DNA of 64,000 nucleotides, taken from positions 31,872-95,871 of the forward strand of contig CANJYB010000018.1 of NCBI GenBank assembly GCA_947479085.1, in the 5' to 3' direction. Below, in pieces: positions 35,174-44,085 of this stretch (position 1 is the first letter of the stretch; the number at the start of each line of letters is the position of its first letter). The translations under genes and the position numbers were made by a program. The DNA comes from Bacteroidota bacterium (lineage in GTDB: Bacteria > Bacteroidota > Bacteroidia > 2-12-FULL-35-15). Under the pieces are notes generated by a model. The model saw only the letters and a program-made list of their open reading frames with translations, did not search any database and had not been told where the DNA came from.

Positions 35174-36998
35174 ACCTCACCATCAGTTTCTGTGTAAGTC
35201 TTCCTTCTGCAGTTTCTACTGTAATAAAATAAGCCCCTGCGGAAATATTCACTGTATTTATAAAATAATTTTTGTCTCCTGCAGGCATCTCTCCTTCATA
35301 TATCACAGCTGTTTCATTGCCAAGCATATCAAACAGTTTAATGCTTCCTTTCATATTTTTATCAAGAGAAACAGGTATACAAGTAATGCCATGAGATGGA
35401 TTTGGATAAGCATCTTTCATAGCATACACAGCATTTCCCGATTCATTAATTCCTGTCGAACCTGTTACATAAAAACTAAAATTTCCTGCAGGTGCAGGCA
35501 TCGGACGAACCTGTTCCTTGCCCGAATTGGCATGTCCTTTTATATAATAAAATACATGTGTTCCCGATGGATAAGCAGGAATAAATCCGGTCCATGTATT
35601 TAACGAAGCATTTGTCAATGTCATGGTAGTGCTTGTAAAACCAACACTTGTATCATTGGTGTAATACAAAGTTGCAGTTTGAATTCCGCTTCTATGTTGA
35701 ATTCTCGCATCCACCTGGTAAGGAGTGGTTGTATTCGTTGTATTCGGTAAATTCTGATGAACTATCAATAACGGGTCGCTCGGCCCTATTTCATGAGTAA
35801 TACAATGTAGCGAACCGCTTGCTGAAATAGTAGTATTCGAATTAATACCAACTACATTATACCCCGGCATTGCACCTCTCCAGATACATAATGCAGTTGT
35901 ATCATATTGTGTATAGTATTGTGGAACAATAACTGTTTTGTTTACTATTGTTGCATTAGCATACGTCAGATAATTTCCTCCGTTATCAGGATAGGTATAA
36001 CCATTATTCTGATCAGGTGGTTGAGGGATTCTCACTACTTTATAAGGTGTTCCAAAAACCGAATTGTAATTCGATAATACAAATTGAAGGTTCGCTTCTA
36101 TCTGCGGCCCATCTGCAGTCCCTGTAGGGTATTCGCCCACCAGCAATGTTTCCTCATTTAATAATTTCATATGCATATCTATATGATGAATACCATCAAA
36201 GGGCAATGTTTCCATCTTTATAGAACGGGTAATTCCCATCCAGTGTTTCAAAATAGTATCCACCTGTGGCACTGTCCAGCTGGGGTTTTCATTTAATATT
36301 AATTTCGAATGAAACGAAGTACCCAAACCATCACTCATCCAGTTTCCTCCTGTATTAATAAGCAGGTTATTTCCCTGTGTCGTTTCGTAAACAGGCGTAT
36401 GCAATATCCTGCCAATCGAACGGGGAACCGTATCATCACTTGTTCGTGTAGGGCGGTTGTATTTCCAATCCACAAAAAGCAACGAGTCCACATCATTCAT
36501 ATATACAGAGTTCAAACCATAATCTCTTGCCCAAACACTGTTATATTCAGTATAATCAAAAATACAATTGGCAATCGATGACGCAGGAAGAGCACCTCCA
36601 TTAGCAGTTGATAATAAATAGTTTTTAATTGTAGTTGAATCAGAGGTAATTATTGGATTCCCAAAATTGTCAAAAGAGTGATAACAAACAATGATAACTT
36701 TAGTATCCTGTGCAAGTGCTCTTACAATTCCTTTTAGAACCGAGGTATAACTGGTCCATGTAATCGTTACCGCCTGCACTTCTTCCCATTGTGCCATCGC
36801 ACGCAGCGACCCTGGTGGGGGAGTGGTGATGCTCTTTTCATCATCATATACTGCCGGATGCCAGTCAGGACTCTTCATCAGTTCAATTTCTTCTTTCGAA
36901 AAGCCCACAGGCAAATCGGTTTGTGCTTTTGTACTGGTCGAAAAACCAAGTAAGGCTATTACTGCAATCAGTAAAAAATGGATAGTAGTTTTTTGCAT
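35172..36998 (-). CDS. T9SS-exported peptidylarginine deiminase (PPAD-like)
   Basis: The 608-aa protein has a signal peptide (1-25, ending TSTKAQ), a deiminase domain (about 60-415), an Ig-like domain (about 415-515) and a T9SS sorting domain (about 530-608). This is the layout of Porphyromonas PPAD. The catalytic set is complete and in order: Asp159 in VWARDYG, His272 and Asp274 in IHHIDMHM, Asn342 in GGNYLTYAN, and Cys399 in SGSLHCITHE. Spacing between residues is close to that of PPAD. The enzyme would convert arginine (peptidyl or free guanidino) to citrulline with release of ammonia, outside the cell. An agmatine-deiminase-like specificity cannot be excluded. Confidence 0.88.
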   Translation of the reverse strand: MQKTTIHFLLIAVIALLGFSTSTKAQTDLPVGFSKEEIELMKSPDWHPAVYDDEKSITTPPPGSLRAMAQWEEVQAVTITWTSYTSVLKGIVRALAQDTKVIIVCYHSFDNFGNPIITSDSTTIKNYLLSTANGGALPASSIANCIFDYTEYNSVWARDYGLNSVYMNDVDSLLFVDWKYNRPTRTSDDTVPRSIGRILHTPVYETTQGNNLLINTGGNWMSDGLGTSFHSKLILNENPSWTVPQVDTILKHWMGITRSIKMETLPFDGIHHIDMHMKLLNEETLLVGEYPTGTADGPQIEANLQFVLSNYNSVFGTPYKVVRIPQPPDQNNGYTYPDNGGNYLTYANATIVNKTVIVPQYYTQYDTTALCIWRGAMPGYNVVGINSNTTISASGSLHCITHEIGPSDPLLIVHQNLPNTTNTTTPYQVDARIQHRSGIQTATLYYTNDTSVGFTSTTMTLTNASLNTWTGFIPAYPSGTHVFYYIKGHANSGKEQVRPMPAPAGNFSFYVTGSTGINESGNAVYAMKDAYPNPSHGITCIPVSLDKNMKGSIKLFDMLGNETAVIYEGEMPAGDKNYFINTVNISAGAYFITVETAEGRLTQKLMVR

Positions 36999-37080
36999 GA
37001 ATTCTGTATTAAATTTTACCCGATAAAAGTAGATATATTATTTGTTTGAACAAAAGAAATGAGATGAACGAAAACACAAA

Positions 37081-37112
37081 AAGGTATTACCTTTTCAAAA
37101 GGCAGTACCTTT
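37081..37112 (-). terminator. hairpin terminator
   Basis: The imperfect stem AAGGTATTACCTTTT / AAAAGGCAGTACCTT is followed by a T run on the minus strand. It lies 15 bp after the 66-aa lipoprotein gene and resembles the terminator at 10374-10406. Confidence 0.6.
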
Positions 37113-37126
37113 TCGGAATTCTCATA

Positions 37127-37327
37127 TTAATTAAGGTTACAGGTTCTGCCTCCTGTCGACTGGTCCGAACAAAAGCTTTCTGCTTTTTTCTTTGTGGTTT
37201 TTATCTCAGAAGTATAAACAGTTCCAAGAGAAGTGGTGCAGGTGCAGGTATAGTTTTTTTTGCAAGAAGAAAATCCGATGATAGAAATAAATGCAATAAG
37301 TAATGTGCGTGTAATAGTTTTATACAT
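37127..37327 (-). CDS. small cysteine-rich lipoprotein, 66 aa
   Basis: The signal sequence MYKTITRTLLIAFISIIGFS ends in a lipobox-like SSC, giving a lipidated cysteine in SCKKNYTCTC. The 45-residue mature part has five cysteines (KKNYTCTCTTSLGTVYTSEI, FCSDQS, RTCN). It is a paralogue of the 70-aa protein upstream, sharing CKKNYTCTC, the YT-EIK strand and TKKKAE. The CTC pair and the spacing may form disulfides in the periplasm. Function is unknown; the family is not recognised. It probably forms a unit with its paralogue. Confidence 0.75.
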   Translation of the reverse strand: MYKTITRTLLIAFISIIGFSSCKKNYTCTCTTSLGTVYTSEIKTTKKKAESFCSDQSTGGRTCNLN

Positions 37328-37427
37328 TGGTTTTGGTTTTAAATTTATTCGATAAAATTAGTTATATAATTTGTATCGGCAAAAGAAATGATTGGAATTA
37401 CTGACCTCCCGAATCAATACACTTAAA

Positions 37428-37640
37428 CTATTCAATGGTGCAGCTATATCTACCTAAACTACCGCTACTGTTTTGCTGGTCAGTACATAGCGCTTCCGCT
37501 TTTTTCTTTGTTGCTTTTATTTCAGTAGTATAAGCAAAGCCTCTCCCGTCCGTGCAGGTGCAGGTATAATTTTTCTTACACGAAGAAAATCCTATAAATA
37601 CAGAAATACTTAAAAGGAGAATGATATTTTTTTTGTTCAT
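37428..37640 (-). CDS. small cysteine-rich lipoprotein, 70 aa
   Basis: The signal sequence MNKKNIILLLSISVFIGFS leads to the lipobox SSC. The mature part is CKKNYTCTCTDGRGFAYTTE, then IKATKKKAEALCTDQQ and a terminal YSCTIE. It is a tandem paralogue of the 66-aa protein 100 bp downstream. The spacing between the genes and the level of divergence suggest an old duplication. It is likely anchored in a membrane facing the periplasm. No function is known. Confidence 0.75.
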   Translation of the reverse strand: MNKKNIILLLSISVFIGFSSCKKNYTCTCTDGRGFAYTTEIKATKKKAEALCTDQQNSSGSLGRYSCTIE

Positions 37641-37865
37641 AGTTATTACAATATTATTTTCCGTTTATTAAATTTTTATTTTCTTGAATTAGAAGTTGAT
37701 TTTTTTTTCATATAAAATAATTTCTCTGCCAATCCTCCTTATTGATACCCCATTTTCGTTTAACCCAAATTCAAATCAGAAATCTTTCCTACCCAATACT
37801 TCATCAAACCAACTTTCCGTCTTGAAGAAAAATGAAAAATCAGTGCAGTAAAACAAGACTATATA

Positions 37866-39179
37866 TTATTTCACCACTCCACCACTTAGCTTCAGCAAAT
37901 CAGTCTCCGAAACCTTAGCATTATAGCGCGCTGAAGATAATCTATCAATAGCATCCTGGTAACTTTGTTGTGCGGTTTTAAGTTCTATCGAGGTGGAATT
38001 ACCAATACGGAAACGCTCCAAAGCAATGTCCAGGTTTTCTTTGGCAAGTTTTTTATTATCGTTTTCAAGCTCCAGTATAGCAAGGTCATTTTCATATTTT
38101 TTAAATGCCTTTATCATTCCTAGTTGTAACTTCGTTTTAGTACTTTCATATTCTAAGGTAGAATTTTCGAGTTCAAGCTTAAGGTTCTTAACCTGTGTAT
38201 TCGTATTAAAACCATTAAAAATTGTCCAACCAACAGTAAACCCAAGATTCAACCCGAGATTTTGATTCAGCAAAGTAAGTCCTGCCTGGTTTTCAGCACG
38301 ACTGAAAATATAATTGGCATTAAGATTTAAGCGTGGTAGGTAATTCGATTTGGCCTCTTTTATCATATACCGTGAAATGTCTATATTTTTCTGAGCAAAT
38401 AAAAGGTCATAGTTTTTTGCAGTAATGGAGTTTTTCAAATCTTCGTATTTATAATCATTCATCAGTGGAATAGTATCCTGTACTTCAAAGTCATTATCCA
38501 CCGGTTGCAACAGCAGTTGGTTCAAGGTTTCTTTCGCATCCGAAAGTAAATTATTTTCTTTCATCAATGCCGATTTCTGTGCATTCATGTCCACCTTGGC
38601 CTGCAACACATCCAATTTCGAAGAAGTTCCGATATCAAATTTCTTTTGTGCTATCTTCAAACGTTCTTCCGAAACAGCAATGTTTTCCTTTAACCCCAGT
38701 ATCATTTGTTTTTCCATCACTACTGTATAATAGGCGTTAATCACTTTTACCAGCGTATTTTCAATTTGTATTTTGGTATTCAGCATACCGATACTTTCCA
38801 ACTCTTTTAATCGTGCGTGGGTAGCAAACATTTTCAATCCGTCAAATACTGTCCATGTTAAATAAGCACCGGTAGTAATGTTTTGCGATTGCACCCCTGA
38901 TCTATCTACCACCTGTCCTGTCGAAAATTCCTGTTTCGTAGGATTATTGGCAAGAGCACCCGTAGCGTTTAAACTGGCTGTGGGCAACATTCCTGCCATC
39001 CCCAACGAATTGCTGTTCTTTGTTTCTGTTGCCAGGTTTTTAGCAATCGATATGTCGTAATTATTTTTCAATGCTGTTTCAATGGCCTGGTCAATGGTCA
39101 GTTGAGCCGTTTGTCCGTTACTTAATAAAACGAACAAAGAGAATATAAATGTAAAGAATAATTTATTTTTAAAATTCAT
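37866..39179 (-). CDS. TolC-family outer-membrane efflux protein
   Basis: The 437-aa product has a signal peptide (1-22, ending LLSNGQ). Two OEP repeats of helical coiled-coil follow (about 30-210 and 230-430), with QLTIDQAIETALKNNYDI at the start, the duplicated FDIGTSSKLDVLQAKVDMNA and FRIGNSTSIELKTAQQSYQD motifs, and SARYNAKVSETDLLKLSG at the end. It forms the trimeric outer-membrane channel of the tripartite pump encoded by the next two genes. It is the last gene of the marR-adaptor-RND-tolC operon, 17 bp after the RND gene. Confidence 0.93.
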   Translation of the reverse strand: MNFKNKLFFTFIFSLFVLLSNGQTAQLTIDQAIETALKNNYDISIAKNLATETKNSNSLGMAGMLPTASLNATGALANNPTKQEFSTGQVVDRSGVQSQNITTGAYLTWTVFDGLKMFATHARLKELESIGMLNTKIQIENTLVKVINAYYTVVMEKQMILGLKENIAVSEERLKIAQKKFDIGTSSKLDVLQAKVDMNAQKSALMKENNLLSDAKETLNQLLLQPVDNDFEVQDTIPLMNDYKYEDLKNSITAKNYDLLFAQKNIDISRYMIKEAKSNYLPRLNLNANYIFSRAENQAGLTLLNQNLGLNLGFTVGWTIFNGFNTNTQVKNLKLELENSTLEYESTKTKLQLGMIKAFKKYENDLAILELENDNKKLAKENLDIALERFRIGNSTSIELKTAQQSYQDAIDRLSSARYNAKVSETDLLKLSGGVVK

Positions 39180-39196
39180 AGTTGGGCTAAAATAAT

Positions 39197-42100
39197 TTAT
39201 TCGGTAACTAATGTATCAGGTAATTCATTTGTCGTGGCAATCTTCTTTCCCTCATCCTGCTTATGTTTCAGCTCTCTTGAAAAATAGGAATAAATAGAAG
39301 GTATAACATACAAAGTAAGCAGCAACGAAAACAATACACCACCAACTACTACAATACCCATTGCCATACGACTTTTAGCACCTGCACCCAATGCCAATGC
39401 TATCGGCATAGCACCAAGAGATGTCGCAATACTGGTCATTAATATCGGTCGTAAACGGGCTGCTGCAGCCTCCTGTATAGCTTCTCTAACTGTGTGGCCC
39501 TTTTCTTTTAGTTGATTGGCAAACTCTACCATCATAATTCCATTCTTGGTTACGAGTCCTATCAGCATGATGATTCCTATTTCACTTAATATATTTAATG
39601 TCTGGTTAAAATACCATAACGAAAGCAATGCTCCGCAAAGTGCAAGCGGTACTGTAAGCATAATGGTGAAAGGGTCAATAAAACTTTCGAACTGCGCTGC
39701 AAGCACCAGGTAAATAATAACAAGAGCTAAAAGGAATGCAAATAAAATATTGGAAGAGCTTTCAGAAAAATCCCTTGAAGATCCCGTTAATGCTGTTGAA
39801 AAGGAATCATCCAGAACTTTAGCAGAAATGCGCTGCATTTCCTTTATCCCATCTCCTATTGTTTTTCCTTGTCCCAAACCTGCTGATGCGGTTGCAGCCT
39901 GGTAACGGTTGTAGTGATAAAGTTGTGGTGGACTACTTTGTTCCTTCATACTTACCACATTGTCAAGTTGAATCATTTCTCCTTTATCATTTCTTACATA
40001 CAATGATTTTAAATCCATAGGTTCATCCCTGTCCATGCGCGTCAGTTGACCAATTACTTGGTATTGTTTTCCATTAATATTAAAATAACTGAACCGCTGG
40101 CCGCTTAATGAAAGCTGTAAGGTAGCAGCAATATCAGCAACAGAAACTCCAATAGCTTTTGCTTTGTTTCGGTCAATGGTAATATTTAATTCCGGTTTAC
40201 TGAATTTAAGATTTACATCTGCGTCTTTAAACACTTTGCTTTTGTAAACTTCATCCATAAACATTGGGACTTTTTCTTTCAGTTTTTCAAAGTTAGGAGC
40301 CTGCAAAACAAATTGTATTGGTTGAGCACCTTTAGCTCCACCACCTGAAGCTATGGTTTGTTCCTGCACCACAAATGCTCTTGCATCAGGAAAAGCTTTA
40401 ATGGATTTACTCATGTAATCAGCTATCTGTTGTTGTGTGCGTTTCCGTTCGTCAGGTTCTGATAATACCAAACGCACCATACCTGTGTTCACCGCACCGG
40501 TCCCTGTAAACCCGGGAGCAGTAATGGTTAAAAATATATTCTTCTCAGGCAAAGAATCTTCTGCAAAGTTCGATAACTTCCTCATGTAATTATCGGTATA
40601 TTCATATGATGACCCTTCCGGAGCGGTTACCATAACACGCAGCCAGCTTCTATCCTCAAGCGGAGAAAGTTCTGAAGGAACAAGGTTTCCGATAAAATAG
40701 ATAAACACCGCACAAATTCCAACAATAACAAAAGCCATCCACCGTTTGGTCATAAATCTTCCCAATGAATTATGATATCCGTTTACAAGTTTTTCAAAGA
40801 AAGGTTCGGTCAAATTATAGAACTTACTCTTTTTATGGTTTTTCTTTACCATCCTTGCATTCAGCATTGGGGTAAGGGTAAGAGATACAAATGCGGAAAT
40901 CAATACCGCTCCTGCCAATACCACTCCAAACTCCCTGAACAAACGGCCAACAAATCCTTCCAAAAATATTACCGGCATAAACACTGCCGCCAATGTTATG
41001 GAAGTAGCAATTACAACAAAGAAAATTTCCTTAGAACCTTTATGTGCCGCTTCAATAGGGTCCATGCCGCCTTCTATCTTTTTAAAAATATTTTCTGTCA
41101 CTACAATCCCGTCATCCACCACCAATCCTGTTGCCAATACAATTGCCAGCAAAGTCAATACATTAATGGAATATCCAAAAAGGTACATAATAAAGAAAGC
41201 ACCGATTAATGAAACAGGAATGTCAATCAACGGGCGAAATGCAATTAACCAGTCACGGAAAAATAAATAGATAATCAGGATAACTAATACAATAGCAATA
41301 AGCAATGTTTCCTTTACTTCGGTAATGGAACGTTTGATAAACTTTGTATTATCCAATGCAATTCCAAGCTGATAATCTTTTGGCAAATCTTTTTTAATCT
41401 GCTCCACACGTTTGTAAAACTCATCGGCAATATCCACATAGTTAGCTCCTGGCTGAGGAACCAGTCCGCAACCAATCATCGGCACACCCGATTGACGTAA
41501 ATTGGTTTCTTCGTTTTCAACACCAAGCGAAGCATTACCGATGTCTTTAAAACGCACCACCTGGTTACCTGTCGATTTAATAATCATATTATTAAATTCG
41601 TTTTCGTTAGTAAATTTACCTTTTGTATTAACTGTCAATTCCGTATTAACACCTGCTACTTTTCCCGAAGGTAATTCTACATTTTCCCTGTCCAATGCCT
41701 GTTTTACATCCAGTGGAGTGACGGAGTAAGCAGCCATTTTAGCTGGATCCATCCACATACGCATGGCATATTTTTTTTGTCCCCATATCTGTATATTACT
41801 AACACCGGGAATAGTTTGTAATCGTTCTGCAATAACATTCTCAGCAAAATCACTCACCTGCATAATATTTTTCGAATCGCTTTGCAGAGTTAATGCTACT
41901 ATTGCGTCTGAGTTGGCATCCGATTTTGTTACGGTTGGCAAACCATCAATGTCCTGTGGTAATTGTCGTACCGCCTGCGAAACTTTATCACGTACATCAT
42001 TTGCAGCAGCTTCCAGGTTGGCATCCAGGTTAAATTCAACAGTAATATTGCTGTTTCCCTGGCTGCTGGAAGAAGAAATTGTTCGCACTCCTTCAATTCC

Positions 42101-42316
42101 GTTAATTGCTTTTTCAAGCGGTTCAGTAATCTGTGATTCAATAACGTCCGCGTTCGCTCCTGCATAGGAAGTCTTTACCGTTATTACAGGAGGGTCGATG
42201 GAAGGGTATTCCCTCACACCAAGATATTTATAACCTATTGCCCCGAACAAAATAATAATCACCGACATTACTATCGCTAATACCGGCCTGTTAATACTTG
42301 TTGATGCTATATTCAT
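39197..42316 (-). CDS. RND-family efflux transporter permease
   Basis: The 1039-aa protein has the typical length and order of HAE1-type RND pumps. A first membrane helix (about 10-30) is followed by a large periplasmic loop with VIESQITEPLEKAINGIEGV. Helices 2-6 include LATGLVVDDGIVVTENIF, where the paired acidic residues of the proton relay lie. A second periplasmic loop and helices 8-12 follow, ending in LALGAGAKSRMAMGIVVVGG. It drives proton-coupled export of hydrophobic drugs or metabolites from the periplasm and inner membrane. It is in an operon with the adaptor (50 bp upstream) and TolC (17 bp downstream). Confidence 0.95.
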   Translation of the reverse strand: MNIASTSINRPVLAIVMSVIIILFGAIGYKYLGVREYPSIDPPVITVKTSYAGANADVIESQITEPLEKAINGIEGVRTISSSSSQGNSNITVEFNLDANLEAAANDVRDKVSQAVRQLPQDIDGLPTVTKSDANSDAIVALTLQSDSKNIMQVSDFAENVIAERLQTIPGVSNIQIWGQKKYAMRMWMDPAKMAAYSVTPLDVKQALDRENVELPSGKVAGVNTELTVNTKGKFTNENEFNNMIIKSTGNQVVRFKDIGNASLGVENEETNLRQSGVPMIGCGLVPQPGANYVDIADEFYKRVEQIKKDLPKDYQLGIALDNTKFIKRSITEVKETLLIAIVLVILIIYLFFRDWLIAFRPLIDIPVSLIGAFFIMYLFGYSINVLTLLAIVLATGLVVDDGIVVTENIFKKIEGGMDPIEAAHKGSKEIFFVVIATSITLAAVFMPVIFLEGFVGRLFREFGVVLAGAVLISAFVSLTLTPMLNARMVKKNHKKSKFYNLTEPFFEKLVNGYHNSLGRFMTKRWMAFVIVGICAVFIYFIGNLVPSELSPLEDRSWLRVMVTAPEGSSYEYTDNYMRKLSNFAEDSLPEKNIFLTITAPGFTGTGAVNTGMVRLVLSEPDERKRTQQQIADYMSKSIKAFPDARAFVVQEQTIASGGGAKGAQPIQFVLQAPNFEKLKEKVPMFMDEVYKSKVFKDADVNLKFSKPELNITIDRNKAKAIGVSVADIAATLQLSLSGQRFSYFNINGKQYQVIGQLTRMDRDEPMDLKSLYVRNDKGEMIQLDNVVSMKEQSSPPQLYHYNRYQAATASAGLGQGKTIGDGIKEMQRISAKVLDDSFSTALTGSSRDFSESSSNILFAFLLALVIIYLVLAAQFESFIDPFTIMLTVPLALCGALLSLWYFNQTLNILSEIGIIMLIGLVTKNGIMMVEFANQLKEKGHTVREAIQEAAAARLRPILMTSIATSLGAMPIALALGAGAKSRMAMGIVVVGGVLFSLLLTLYVIPSIYSYFSRELKHKQDEGKKIATTNELPDTLVTE

Positions 42317-42365
42317 TTTAAAAAATCTAACTACTAATTTTTATATCTTAAAATCAAAAAACAAT

Positions 42366-43424
42366 TTATTTCGGTGAACTGAAATGAACCGGAACATCTG
42401 TTTTTAATTGCATAATTCCAGTGGTAACCACTGTATCTCCTATCTGCAAACCATTCAGCACCTGTACTTTTTCACTTGTCCTTATTCCTGTTTCAATAGC
42501 AACCGATTTTGCTTTTCCGTTTTTAACGATGAATACTTTTTTTCCACGAAGTTCTGTAATCACAGCTTCTGTAGGTATCATCACTGCATCGTCAATATCT
42601 TTCAGCAAGACTTTAACTTCGGCAAATGCTCCGGTAAAAATTTTCTTTTCTTTGTTAGGACAAATGGCACGTACCATAAAAGTGCGGGTATTCATATCAA
42701 TCTTTGGCTCCACGGCATATACCTCACCGTTCATATCTTCCTTCATTCCTGCAATGTTGAAAATCACTTTAACTCCTTTCTTTATATACGGTGCATAACG
42801 TTCTGAAACGGCAAAGTCAATTTTTACAGGGTCAATTTGAAGTACAGTAGCTATAGTGGTTCCGATACTTATGTATGCACCATCACTTACATTTTTCAAC
42901 CCGATAATTCCGGTGAATGGGGCATGGATTTCAGTTTTAGCAATCTGCGATTGAACATACTCCATATCCGCTTTAATAGTGTTCTCAGCATTTTGCGAAG
43001 CATCAAAATCAGACTGACTGATTCCGCTTACTTTTAATAATTCCTGCTGACGTTTTAAATTTTTATCGGCAAGGTCATATTGCAATTGCAGTTTTTTATA
43101 TTGTGCCTGGAAATCTGCATCATTAATCTTCACCAACAATTGATTTTTTGAAACCTCTGTTCCTTCTTTTAACGGAAGCGAAATTATCTTGCCGGCAATT
43201 TCAGGCTTCAGCTCCACTTCTTCATTTGCAACAATGGTTCCTGAGGCAGTTAATGTGTTTTCAAGTTTTTCAGGTTTTATAACATATATGGAAACAGCAC
43301 TTGCAGGAGCTTTCCCTTTTTGTGGTCCTTTTGTTTGGTCTGCCTGAGAAGGAAAGAAAATATATTTCACTCCCAGCAAAGCACCAATAACAATCACAAT
43401 AATAATAAGCGTTTTTAATTTCAT
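42366..43424 (-). CDS. RND efflux periplasmic adaptor subunit
   Basis: The 352-aa membrane fusion protein has an N-terminal membrane anchor (about 4-24). A lipoyl/hairpin region follows (about 55-165) with VELKPEIAGKIISLPLKEGT, VSKNQLLVKINDADFQAQYK and APFTGIIGLKNVSDGAYIS. A beta-barrel domain (about 170-260) and a C-terminal part (VMIPTEAVITELRGKKVFIV) complete it. It connects the RND pump with TolC. The start codon lies only 6 bp after the MarR stop, so the two are translationally coupled or nearly so. Confidence 0.93.
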   Translation of the reverse strand: MKLKTLIIIVIVIGALLGVKYIFFPSQADQTKGPQKGKAPASAVSIYVIKPEKLENTLTASGTIVANEEVELKPEIAGKIISLPLKEGTEVSKNQLLVKINDADFQAQYKKLQLQYDLADKNLKRQQELLKVSGISQSDFDASQNAENTIKADMEYVQSQIAKTEIHAPFTGIIGLKNVSDGAYISIGTTIATVLQIDPVKIDFAVSERYAPYIKKGVKVIFNIAGMKEDMNGEVYAVEPKIDMNTRTFMVRAICPNKEKKIFTGAFAEVKVLLKDIDDAVMIPTEAVITELRGKKVFIVKNGKAKSVAIETGIRTSEKVQVLNGLQIGDTVVTTGIMQLKTDVPVHFSSPK

Positions 43425-43430
43425 TAGTTG

Positions 43431-43913
43431 CTATTTTTTTATTTTTATACTTACGGTGTTCACTGGTAAATTTTCAAGATTTTGAATTACAGTAACCAGT
43501 TGTTCTCTGAATAGTTTGGCTTCTTTTTTTGTAAATCCTTTTAATGCAATATTATTCATAGCAGTAATTTCTGCATGAATCTCCGGCATTAATTTTTTAG
43601 CCTTCTCTGTTAACTCAATGAGGTGTTCCCTTCTGTCTTCCGGATTAACTATCCGTTTAATAAACTTTTTCTTTACCAGGTAATCAAGGTTTCTCACCAT
43701 TGTCACTTTATCAATATAAAGTAAATCAGAAAGGTATTGTTGTGTGCATTTTTCGGTGGCGGTGCCAATAGTTACTAAAGTGGCAAAGTGGCGATCGATA
43801 CCAAGTGGTTCAATCTGCTTGCTAAGTGCTCCATAATAGGACTTAGTAATGTTGCCCATCAGTTTCCCAAGGGGCATGCATTCAGAAATATATTTTCTTT
43901 TGTCGGTTAACAT
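43431..43913 (-). CDS. MarR-family transcriptional regulator of the efflux operon
   Basis: The winged-helix protein has the MarR core. Helix FATLVTIGTATEKCTQQYLS is followed by the recognition region DLLYIDKVTMVRNLDYLVKK and the wing FIKRIVNPEDRREHLIEL. I prefer the ATG at 43913 (160 aa, MLTDKRKYISE) over 43949, because the operator and -7 box overlap the longer start. If the -7 box at 43918-43925 is used, the mRNA is nearly leaderless or starts at the ATG at 43877. As the first gene of the operon it probably represses itself and the pump, with release by a pump substrate. Confidence 0.88.
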   Translation of the reverse strand: MLTDKRKYISECMPLGKLMGNITKSYYGALSKQIEPLGIDRHFATLVTIGTATEKCTQQYLSDLLYIDKVTMVRNLDYLVKKKFIKRIVNPEDRREHLIELTEKAKKLMPEIHAEITAMNNIALKGFTKKEAKLFREQLVTVIQNLENLPVNTVSIKIKK

Positions 43914-43917
43914 AATG

Positions 43918-43950
43918 CAAAGATAGTTCAAAATGTTAATAGTTAACATT
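43918..43950 (-). promoter_or_regulatory. MarR operator overlapping the operon promoter
   Basis: A perfect dyad AATGTTAA-tag-TTAACATT occupies 43932-43950. The minus-strand -7 box TATCTTTG is at 43925-43918. The dyad lies between the -33 and -7 positions, so a bound MarR dimer would block RNA polymerase. Confidence 0.6.
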
Positions 43951-44085
43951 ATTAACTAATTTCATTTTCTTGCGATATATGCTTTAAATGGCACAAATAA
44001 CCCAATTTATAGACAACCCTACTTTTAATATTTACTAAAGCTTCCTATCCCTGGTAATATTAATAATTGTTAAAAAATAAATTTT

